64,000 nucleotides of DNA from Acidobacteriota bacterium. GTDB taxonomy: Bacteria; Acidobacteriota; Aminicenantia; Aminicenantales; Saccharicenantaceae. The notes below the pieces were generated by a model, which was not told where the DNA came from, searched no databases, and worked only from the letters and a program-made list of their open reading frames with translations. This document shows positions 8,373 to 17,820 of this stretch, in pieces. The translations under genes were made by a program, and so were the position numbers. Within the stretch, counting starts at the first letter, position 1. Each line of letters starts with the position of its first letter. Location: positions 104,595 through 168,594 of the forward strand of contig JBDKSB010000013.1 in the NCBI GenBank assembly GCA_039683095.1. Direction: 5' to 3'.

Positions 8373-8402
8373 GGCGGGCGGGCCCGGGCCGGCGGCCGCG
8401 GT

Positions 8403-9695
8403 CTAGAACTTATAGCTGACCGAGACCGACGGGACGACGATGTGCATCCCGTACCTGATATCGTAGGTCTCGGAATCCTGGACGCGCTCCCGGCCCGCAT
8501 AGTACTCCAGCCCGAAATCCAGCTGCAGGCCGCCGCTGAGGGTCTTGCCCAGGCCGAGGCACACCGTGTTATAGGTGAAGTTCGGCAGGAAGACGTTGAG
8601 GGTCGAGGCCGGCCCCGGCGCGGGGTCGTGGTAGCAGCCGGCCCGCAGGGCCGTGGTCGCGTTCAGCTTGAATTCCGCCCCGATCCGGAGCTGGGTCCTG
8701 TCGGCCCAGTCGAAGGCCCGGACGTCGTTGCCGTTCGCCGTCATGATGGCCGCCCAGGCCGGATCCAAATAGTCCGTGGCGATGTGGTCGAGCTTCGACC
8801 ACTGGGTCCATTGGACGTCGGCGCTCAGGACGAGCCGCGGGACGGGCCGGAAGGCGACGCCGCCGGCGATCCAGAGCGGCCAGGTCATCTTGCGCTCGAG
8901 CCGCGAGGCGCCGGGCAGGCCGTACATCGGGAGATAGGACATCAGGGCCGAGCCCTTGTAGGTCATGGTCGACGGCGTCCGCACCGTCAGGCCGAGGCTG
9001 AGCCGGTCGCTGGGCCGGGCCAGGACGCCGAAGGTCGCCCCGACCGCCCAGCCGTTCATGTTCTCCTCGTACTGGCCGAGGTCGACGGTCCCCTCGCCCA
9101 GGTCGGCCGACCCGGCCGGCATCTTGAGGCTGAAATTCCCATACTGGATGTTGACCGTGGCCCCGACGGAGATCCGGTCGCCGAGCTTCACGGCCACGAG
9201 CGGGGAGAGGGAGAAAACCCAGATCTTGCTCGACCAGTCGTACGTCGTCCCGCCGGCCAGGTCCGCGAAGTCGGCGCCGTTCCATTTCGTCCCCATGCCG
9301 GAGGGCGTGCCGAAGCCCAGGCCGACGACGACCTTGCGGCCGACCGGCCTGTAGTAGGCCCCCAGGAAGCCCAGGTAATTGGCCTTCCTGGTCCTGGCGT
9401 CAACGGCCGGCGGAGGATACTCCGGGATGTAGACAAATCCCGGCTTGATCGAGAGGCCGTAGCTCGTCTTCGGCATGAGGTCGGTCGCAAAAAAGCCGTA
9501 GGTCGTCTGCCTGAACCAGGCCGCGCCGGCGGGGTTCCAGAACACGGCGCTGAAATCGTCGGCGACGCCCACGAACGCGCCGCCCATGGCCTGGGCCCGC
9601 GAGCCGAGGCTGTTCAGGTTGAGGCCGTTCGCCGGCGCGATCGAGGGCAGAACGGCAAGGGCCGCCAGGGCCGCTATCAGGATCTTCTTGGTCAT
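8403..9695 (-). CDS. OmpP1/FadL/TodX-family outer-membrane channel
   Basis: Product of 430 aa with a cleavable signal peptide (about 1-22, ending after APA). The mature N-terminus NGLNLNSLGSRAQAMGGAFVGVADDFSAVFWNPAGAA is the diagnostic FadL start (G-x-R-A-x-x-M-G-G and the NPA motif). The rest alternates aromatic and polar beta strands and ends in Phe, the usual outer-membrane terminus. FadL proteins import hydrophobic molecules such as fatty acids or aromatics. It is transcribed alone: a TATAAT on the minus strand at 9734-9729 lies 34 nt before the start, and clpB ends just upstream of that. Confidence 0.9.
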   Translation of the reverse strand: MTKKILIAALAALAVLPSIAPANGLNLNSLGSRAQAMGGAFVGVADDFSAVFWNPAGAAWFRQTTYGFFATDLMPKTSYGLSIKPGFVYIPEYPPPAVDARTRKANYLGFLGAYYRPVGRKVVVGLGFGTPSGMGTKWNGADFADLAGGTTYDWSSKIWVFSLSPLVAVKLGDRISVGATVNIQYGNFSLKMPAGSADLGEGTVDLGQYEENMNGWAVGATFGVLARPSDRLSLGLTVRTPSTMTYKGSALMSYLPMYGLPGASRLERKMTWPLWIAGGVAFRPVPRLVLSADVQWTQWSKLDHIATDYLDPAWAAIMTANGNDVRAFDWADRTQLRIGAEFKLNATTALRAGCYHDPAPGPASTLNVFLPNFTYNTVCLGLGKTLSGGLQLDFGLEYYAGRERVQDSETYDIRYGMHIVVPSVSVSYKF

Positions 9696-9778
9696 GATCT
9701 GTGTCTCCGTTGCGCGAAGGTGCGGCCTATTATATTACGAACCGGGCGAAAGGGGCACGCGGCGGCGGTGCCGGCCGC

Positions 9779-12364
<2,586 letters not shown>

Positions 12365-12396
12365 CGGGGGCTCCTCCTGCGGCGACGATCTTTTCT

Positions 12397-12425
12397 ATTA
12401 AAGGCCCCCGTCGCGGCCCTGTCAA
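12397..12425 (-). promoter_or_regulatory. clpB promoter
   Basis: On the minus strand, TTGACA (12425-12420) and TTTAAT (12402-12397) have a 17-bp spacer. The -10 ends 32 nt before the clpB ATG. This is an ordinary sigma70-type promoter rather than a sigma32-type one. Confidence 0.65.
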
Positions 12426-12465
12426 GGCGGCGCGGGGCGCCTCGCCGCGGCCCGGCTCGCCCCCC

Positions 12466-12495
12466 TTGACAAGCGCCGGAAAATACATATTTATT
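12466..12495 (+). promoter_or_regulatory. Promoter of the acidic-tail gene
   Basis: TTGACA (12466-12471) is followed after 18 bp by TTTATT (12490-12495) in an AT-rich patch. The start codon is at 12512, so the leader would be about 10 nt. Confidence 0.45.
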
Positions 12496-12511
12496 GTCGT
12501 AGAGGCGTGTT

Positions 12512-12865
12512 ATGGAAGAATTGGAAGTCACGAGCTGGCTGACGCTCGATGCGATCCGGAAGTCGAAGAGCGCGGAGGTCGTCGAGACGGTCGGGAACCT
12601 GCAGACGGGCCATTCCAAGTCCGTGTTCGTCGTCATCGAGGACGATTTCCTGGAGCTCGTCTACAGCGACGCCGCTTCCAGCACCATCCGCCGCTTCGAC
12701 GACCGCGGCGATTTCGACGATGCCGTCGAGGAACGGAAGGCCGGGGACGGCGAGGAGCACTTGGCGGACGACGGCGACGAGGGCTACGACAAGGACGAGG
12801 ACGAAGAGGACGACGAGGACATAGAGGACGGCTTCTCCGTCGAGGATGAGTCCGAGACCTACTGA
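12512..12865 (+). CDS. Hypothetical protein with an acidic C-terminal tail
   Basis: Product of 117 aa, family not recognised. Residues 1-65 look like a small folded domain with alternating hydrophobics (VVETVGNL, SVFVVIEDDFLELVYSD). From about residue 66 onward the sequence is dominated by Asp and Glu, with a run of mixed D/E/K around 93-105, and is predicted to be disordered. The ATG has a weak GAGG six bases upstream. It lies between the divergent clpB and convergent mutS genes with its own promoter. Acidic tails are known in DNA mimics, chaperone cofactors and RNA-polymerase delta; nothing here decides among these. Confidence 0.62.
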   Translation: MEELEVTSWLTLDAIRKSKSAEVVETVGNLQTGHSKSVFVVIEDDFLELVYSDAASSTIRRFDDRGDFDDAVEERKAGDGEEHLADDGDEGYDKDEDEEDDEDIEDGFSVEDESETY

Positions 12866-12920
12866 CCCGGCCTATTCATAAGAACGCCCCGCTTTCCTCC
12901 GTCTCTTTTATCGGGCCTTC

Positions 12921-15554
12921 TTACCCTCCGGGCGAACCGATCCGGCCCTTGAGCCCGGCCAGGATATTCAGCGCTTCGATCGGCGTCAGGGACGCAGGGT
13001 CGAGCCCCTCGATCTCCTCCTTAAGCTCCCGCAGCAGGGAGTATTCCCGGTCCTCGGCGAAGAGCAGGAGCTGGTTCCGGTCCCCGGAGGGCCGGGCCCG
13101 CCGGGCCAGCCGCGGCAGGCCGGATTCATCGAGCTCCTGCTTCTCCAGGTTGAACAGGATCTCCCGGGCCCGGTCGATGACGTCCCGGGGCAGTCCGGCC
13201 AGCTTGGCCACGTGGATGCCGTAGCTCCGGTCGGACGGGCCGGGCACGATCTTGCGCAGGAAGACGACCTCGTCCCGCCATTCCCTGACGGAGACGTGGC
13301 AGTTCTTGATCCGCGGCAGGGTCAGGGCCAGCTCGGTCAGCTCGTGGTAATGGGTGGCGAACAGGGTCCGCGGCCGGATGTCGGGCCGCTCGTGGAGGCG
13401 CTCGGCCACGGCCCAGGCGATGCTCAGCCCGTCGAAGGTGCTCGTGCCCCGGCCGACCTCGTCGAGCAGGATGAGGCTCCGGGACGTGGCGTTGTGGAGG
13501 ATCGCGGCCGTCTCCAGCATCTCGACCATGAAGGTCGACTGCCCGACGCTGAGGAAGTCCATGGCCCCGATCCGGGTGAAGACGCGGTCGACCAGGCCGA
13601 TCCGGGCCGAGCGGGCCGGGACAAAGGCGCCCATCTGGCCGAGGAGGACGATGAGCGCCGCCTGGCGCAGGAAGGTCGATTTGCCGCCCATGTTCGGGCC
13701 GGTGATGATCAGGATCTGATTCCCGGCGGCGTCGAGCTCGAGGTCGTTGGGGATGAAGGGCTCGGCCTGGCTTGTCTCGATGACGGGGTGGCGGCCGTCC
13801 TCGATCCGGAGGACGTCCTCCTCGTCGACGACCGGGCGGACGTAGCCGCGCCGGGCGGCGCACTCGGCCAGGGCCAGGACGACGTCGAGGGCGGCGACGT
13901 CGGCGGCGATCCGCTGCAGGCGGGCTGTCTCCCGGGCCACGGCCTCGCGGACCTCGAGGAAGAGGCGGTGCTCGAGGAGGCCGATGCGCTCCTCGGCGTG
14001 GAGGACCTTGTCCTCGTACTCCTTGAGCTCGGGCGTCAGGAAGCGCTCCGCGTTGACCGTCGTCTGCTTGCGCATGTAGTCGGCCGGGACCTGGGGCAGG
14101 TTGGGCTTGGTCACCTCGATGAAGTAGCCGAAGACCTTGTTGTAGCGGACCTTGAGCGAGCCGATGCCCGTGCGCCCGCGCTCCCGGCTCTCGAGCTCGG
14201 CGATGAAGCCCTTGCCCGAGCGGCTGACCGCCCGCAGGCCGTCGAGCTCGGCGTTCCAGCCGTCCTTGATGATCCCGCCCTCGGTCAGGAGGAAGGCGGG
14301 CTCGTCCAGGATGGCCTTGTCGACGAGGGCGGCGATGTCGGCGGCGTTGTCCCAGCGGCCGGCCATGTCCTTCAGGAGGCCCGAGGAGAACGCCCCGAGC
14401 CCGCGCTCGAGGGCCGGCAGCGGGACGAGCGAAGCCTTGAGGGCCACGAGGTCGCGCGGATGGGCGGCGGCCAGGGCGATCTTGCCCACCAGGCGCTCCA
14501 GGTCGTGGACACCCTTGAGCGTTTCCCGGAGCTCGCGGCGGGCGATGGTCGCGCCCAGCCCCTCGGCCACGGCGTCCTGGCGGCGGACGATCTCGGCGAC
14601 GTCCCGCAGGGGCCGGAGGAGCCAGGACCGGAGCAGGCGGCCGCCCGGCGCGGTCACGGTGAAATCGATGACGTCGAGGAGGGTGCCCTTGACCCGTCCG
14701 TCGCGGAGGTTGCGGACAAGCTCGAGGTTGCGGACGGTCGCGGCGTCGAGGACGAGATAGCCAGCGGCGTTGAGGTAGGAGAGGCGCTGGACGAGGGCCA
14801 GGGAATCTTGCCTGACGCGCTTGGCGTAGGCGATGAGCGCGCCCGCGGCGGCCGCGGCCCGGGGCTTGTCTTCGAGACCGAAGGCGGCCAGCGACCTGGT
14901 CCCGAAATGCTCCAGGACGACGCGGGCCGCCTGGGGCGGGTCGAAGAGCCAGGCTTCGGCCGGGCTGAGGGCGGCGCCGTTCGAACCGTCGGCCGGCAGG
15001 ACGCGCCGCAGGGACTCCTCGGCGCCCTCGGGATAGAGGATCTCCTTCGGCCCGGCCTTGAAGATCTCGTCGGCCAGCAGCCTGGCCTCGGCCCAACCGC
15101 CCTCGAGGGTCCGCACCTCCCCGGCCGAGAGGTCGAGCAGGGCCATGCCCCAGCCGCCGTCGTCGAGGGCCAGGGAGGCGATGAAGGTGTTCTCCTTGGC
15201 CTCCTCGGTCTCGATCTCGACGGCCGTGCCCGGCGTCAGGACCTTGATGACCTCGCGCCGCACGACCCCCTTGGCCGCCTTGGGGTCCTCGACCTGCTCG
15301 CAAACGGCCACCTTGAAGCCATGCTTCAGGAGCTTGGGCAGGTAGGCATTGACGGCGTGATAGGGCACGCCGCACATCGGCACCTTCTGCCGCGAGGTCA
15401 GGGCGATGCCGAGGACCGGAGCGGCGGTCCGGGCGTCCTCGTAGAACATCTCGTAGAAGTCGCCCAGGCGGAAGAAGAGCAGCGCGCCGGGATGGAGCTC
15501 CTTGATGCGGAAGTACTGCTCCATCATAGGGGTCAGGGAGTTTTCGTTGGCCAT
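12921..15554 (-). CDS. mutS: DNA mismatch repair protein MutS
   Basis: Product of 877 aa. The mismatch-reading Phe-x-Glu lies in GDFYEMF near residue 38. Connector, core and clamp domains follow, then the ATPase with Walker A TGPNMGGKSTF and Walker B/signature LLDEVGRGTSTFDGLSIAWA. It scans duplex DNA for mismatches. The ATG at 15554 is chosen because it gives the canonical start NSLTPMMEQYFRIKE. A -10 box lies only 10 nt upstream, so the mRNA is nearly leaderless. No mutL is in the window. Confidence 0.97.
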   Translation of the reverse strand: MANENSLTPMMEQYFRIKELHPGALLFFRLGDFYEMFYEDARTAAPVLGIALTSRQKVPMCGVPYHAVNAYLPKLLKHGFKVAVCEQVEDPKAAKGVVRREVIKVLTPGTAVEIETEEAKENTFIASLALDDGGWGMALLDLSAGEVRTLEGGWAEARLLADEIFKAGPKEILYPEGAEESLRRVLPADGSNGAALSPAEAWLFDPPQAARVVLEHFGTRSLAAFGLEDKPRAAAAAGALIAYAKRVRQDSLALVQRLSYLNAAGYLVLDAATVRNLELVRNLRDGRVKGTLLDVIDFTVTAPGGRLLRSWLLRPLRDVAEIVRRQDAVAEGLGATIARRELRETLKGVHDLERLVGKIALAAAHPRDLVALKASLVPLPALERGLGAFSSGLLKDMAGRWDNAADIAALVDKAILDEPAFLLTEGGIIKDGWNAELDGLRAVSRSGKGFIAELESRERGRTGIGSLKVRYNKVFGYFIEVTKPNLPQVPADYMRKQTTVNAERFLTPELKEYEDKVLHAEERIGLLEHRLFLEVREAVARETARLQRIAADVAALDVVLALAECAARRGYVRPVVDEEDVLRIEDGRHPVIETSQAEPFIPNDLELDAAGNQILIITGPNMGGKSTFLRQAALIVLLGQMGAFVPARSARIGLVDRVFTRIGAMDFLSVGQSTFMVEMLETAAILHNATSRSLILLDEVGRGTSTFDGLSIAWAVAERLHERPDIRPRTLFATHYHELTELALTLPRIKNCHVSVREWRDEVVFLRKIVPGPSDRSYGIHVAKLAGLPRDVIDRAREILFNLEKQELDESGLPRLARRARPSGDRNQLLLFAEDREYSLLRELKEEIEGLDPASLTPIEALNILAGLKGRIGSPGG

Positions 15555-15564
15555 CGGAGCCCTC

Positions 15565-15593
15565 ACTATACCCACCGCCCCCCGTTTTTGCAA
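15565..15593 (-). promoter_or_regulatory. mutS promoter, very short leader
   Basis: On the minus strand, TTGCAA (15593-15588) and TATAGT (15570-15565) are 17 bp apart. The start codon begins 10 nt after the -10, so transcription should start about 4 nt before the ATG. Confidence 0.6.
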
Positions 15594-15675
15594 CTTCGGC
15601 GGCCGGGTCATCCCGGTGTCCGCGGCCCCCGGCCCGGGGCGCTTCCCCCGCGCCGGGAACGGCGCTTTCCGGAGT

Positions 15676-15702
15676 TTGACACCCGGGGGACGGTAGTGTA
15701 AT
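15676..15702 (+). promoter_or_regulatory. Possible pgsA promoter
   Basis: TTGACA (15676-15681) and TGTAAT (15697-15702) are 15 bp apart, shorter than ideal. The GTG start follows 8 nt after the -10, which would give an almost leaderless mRNA. Confidence 0.4.
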
Positions 15703-15710
15703 CTCGGGGA

Positions 15711-16256
15711 GTGAATATCCCGAACTATCTCACCCTGGCGAGGATCGTGGCCATCCCGGCCATGGTCGCCGCCCAGCTGATCCAATTCCGGGGGCACGAC
15801 CTGGTGGCCTGCGCCATCTTCGTCTTCGCCTCGCTGACGGACTGGCTGGACGGCTGGCTGGCCCGCCGGAAAGGCCTGGTCACCGTCCTCGGCCAGCTGC
15901 TCGACCCCACCGCCGACAAGCTCCTCATCGCCTCGGCGCTGATCTGTCTCGTCGAGCTCGGCCGGGTGCCGGCCTGGGCGGCCATCGTCATCATCGGGCG
16001 GGAGATCGCCGTGACGGGCTTCCGGGCCATGGCCTCGTCCAAGGGCATCAACATCCCGGCTTCGGCCTTCGGCAAGGCCAAGATGGGCAGCGAATCGTGG
16101 GTCGTCGGGGCCCTGGTCCTGGGACCGCTCTACCTGGGCAGGTTCTACATCGTGGCCAGGGTCGGGCTGTGGCTCGTTTTCGTCCTGGCCGTCGTCTCCG
16201 CCGTCGAATATTTCGTCCGCTTCGGGCCGCGGGTCATCTCACAGCCCGCCGAATAG
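15711..16256 (+). CDS. pgsA: CDP-diacylglycerol-glycerol-3-phosphate 3-phosphatidyltransferase
   Basis: Product of 181 aa. This is an integral membrane enzyme making phosphatidylglycerol phosphate. The CDP-alcohol phosphotransferase signature D-G-x2-A-R-x8-G-x3-D-x3-D is complete at about 44-67. About four hydrophobic segments are visible. The start is a GTG at 15711. The last 18 bp overlap the 3' end of convergent fabD, so the two mRNAs are complementary at their ends. Confidence 0.93.
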   Translation: MNIPNYLTLARIVAIPAMVAAQLIQFRGHDLVACAIFVFASLTDWLDGWLARRKGLVTVLGQLLDPTADKLLIASALICLVELGRVPAWAAIVIIGREIAVTGFRAMASSKGINIPASAFGKAKMGSESWVVGALVLGPLYLGRFYIVARVGLWLVFVLAVVSAVEYFVRFGPRVISQPAE

Positions 16257-17168
16257 GGCCGCCCGCGCCTTCTCGACGCCCTCCCAGCTCTCCGCGTTGT
16301 GGAGCGCCGGCGCCTTGTCCCAGCCCCGGGCGATGCGCTTGAGGAGGCCGGTCAGGACCTTGCCCGGCCCGCACTCGACGCAGGCGTCGACCCCCAGGTC
16401 CCTCAGCACGGCCATGGATCTCGTCCACAGCACCGCCCGGCTGACCTGCCGCTTGAGGGCGTCGCGGGCCTCCTCGCCGGTCCGGACGAGCGCGGCGTCG
16501 ACGTTGGTGACGATCGGAAAGCGCAGCGGGCCGAAGGCCGCGGCGTCGAGATCGGCGGCCAGCCGTTCCTCGGCCGGCCGCATCAGCCGGGAGTGGAAGG
16601 GCGCGCTGACCGGCAGCATCACGGACCGCGGCGCGCGGATCGCCGCCAGGGCCTCCTCGAGCGCGGCCTTCTCGCCGGAGATGACGATCTGATCGTCGCT
16701 GTTCCAGTTGGCGATCTGGACGACGCCCGAGCGCACGCCGGCCAGCCGCCGCTCGACCTCGTCGCCCGGGACGCCGAGCACGGCCGCCATGCCGCCGGCG
16801 CCCACGGGCACGGCCTCCTGCATGAGGCGGCCGCGCTTGTGGACGAGCCGGACGGCGTCCTCGAAGCCCAAGCTGCCCGCCGCGACCAGGGCCGAGTACT
16901 CGCCCAGGCTGTGGCCCGCCGCCACGGCCGGGTCCCGGCCGAGGAGCAGGCACGCGGCCGTGCTGACGACCAGGAGGGCGGGCTGGGTGTTCCGGGTCAG
17001 CCGCAGCTCCTCCTCGGGCCCCTCGAAACAGAGCCTGGAGAGCGGGAAGCCCAGGGCCGCGTCCGCCTGCTCAAAAAGCCCCCGGACCTCGGCCGAACGG
17101 TCGTAGAGGTCCTTGCCCATGCCGACGGCCTGCGATCCCTGTCCGGGAAAGAGATAGGCGATGGTCAT
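16239..17168 (-). CDS. fabD: Malonyl-CoA:ACP transacylase
   Basis: Product of 309 aa. It loads malonyl groups onto acyl carrier protein for fatty-acid synthesis. LFPGQGSQ is near the N-terminus. The nucleophile Ser is in GHSLGEYSAL (about residue 87), and the catalytic His lies in APFHSRLM. The ATG at 17168 overlaps the stop of the SurA-like gene by 4 bp (ATGA); a TTG three codons upstream is less likely. It is the last gene of the nine-gene hslV operon and overlaps pgsA tail to tail. Confidence 0.95.
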   Translation of the reverse strand: MTIAYLFPGQGSQAVGMGKDLYDRSAEVRGLFEQADAALGFPLSRLCFEGPEEELRLTRNTQPALLVVSTAACLLLGRDPAVAAGHSLGEYSALVAAGSLGFEDAVRLVHKRGRLMQEAVPVGAGGMAAVLGVPGDEVERRLAGVRSGVVQIANWNSDDQIVISGEKAALEEALAAIRAPRSVMLPVSAPFHSRLMRPAEERLAADLDAAAFGPLRFPIVTNVDAALVRTGEEARDALKRQVSRAVLWTRSMAVLRDLGVDACVECGPGKVLTGLLKRIARGWDKAPALHNAESWEGVEKARAALFGGL

Positions 17169-17812
17169 TTCAGGCAATCCTTCTTGATCTGGATGTCGGC
17201 CTGCTTCCGCAGGTCGTTGAGCCAGGCGGCTTTGCGCTGGTCCAGGCGCTCGCCGCGGAGGCGCGTCTCGATCGCGTCGGCGACCTTGTCCAGCGGTTCC
17301 GCCGTGGCCCCCCGCTGGGCCTGCTCGGGCAGGTAGATGTCCCGGTAGTACCGCTCGATCTCCGTCACCGAAACCGGGATGGACTGGCTGAAGCGCATGT
17401 CCAGGGCCCGCCGGCAGATGAGGCGCTCCTCGAGATAGGGCTCGAGGTCGGCGGCGGCCAGGCCGAACTTGGCCAGCTTGGCCGCGAAGGCTGCCTCGCC
17501 GACGGACCGGCGCACCTCGGCGACCGCGGCATCGAGCTCCTCGCCGCTGACTCCCCTGTTCTCGCGGGACAGGTCCAGGACGATCTTCCGTTCGATCAGG
17601 GCGTCCAGGGCGGCCCGCCGCGGGTCCGCTCCGGGCTCGGCGGCCTGCGCGCCGGCCAGCCCGAACTCGGCCGCGACCTCGACGTCGAGCAGGGTGATGA
17701 TCTCGCCGTTGACGACGGCGACGACGCAGTTGACCGTCTGGGCCGGTCCGGCCGCGGCCGCGGCGAACGCCAGGGCCAGGAGTAGCCAGGTCCTCTTGAG
17801 CATCCTTGTCAT
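17165..17812 (-). CDS. SurA-N-like periplasmic chaperone without a PPIase domain
   Basis: Product of 215 aa (212 if the in-frame ATG at 17803 is used). A signal peptide ends near AGPAQT. The core is the SurA N-terminal fold: VVAVVNGEIITLLDVE, then a helical block with ALDALIERKIVLDLSREN and a C-terminal helix pair. No parvulin domain is present, and SurA proteins are normally twice as long. It directly follows the Omp85 gene by 8 bp, which supports a role in escorting outer-membrane proteins. A short form could act as a pure chaperone. Confidence 0.78.
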   Translation of the reverse strand: MTRMLKRTWLLLALAFAAAAAGPAQTVNCVVAVVNGEIITLLDVEVAAEFGLAGAQAAEPGADPRRAALDALIERKIVLDLSRENRGVSGEELDAAVAEVRRSVGEAAFAAKLAKFGLAAADLEPYLEERLICRRALDMRFSQSIPVSVTEIERYYRDIYLPEQAQRGATAEPLDKVADAIETRLRGERLDQRKAAWLNDLRKQADIQIKKDCLK

Positions 17813-17820
17813 CCTCGCTG

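Noticed and set aside
12365..12511. Heat-shock operator (CIRCE) upstream of clpB
   Set aside because: No TTAGCACTC-type inverted repeat was found; only a normal sigma70-like promoter is visible.
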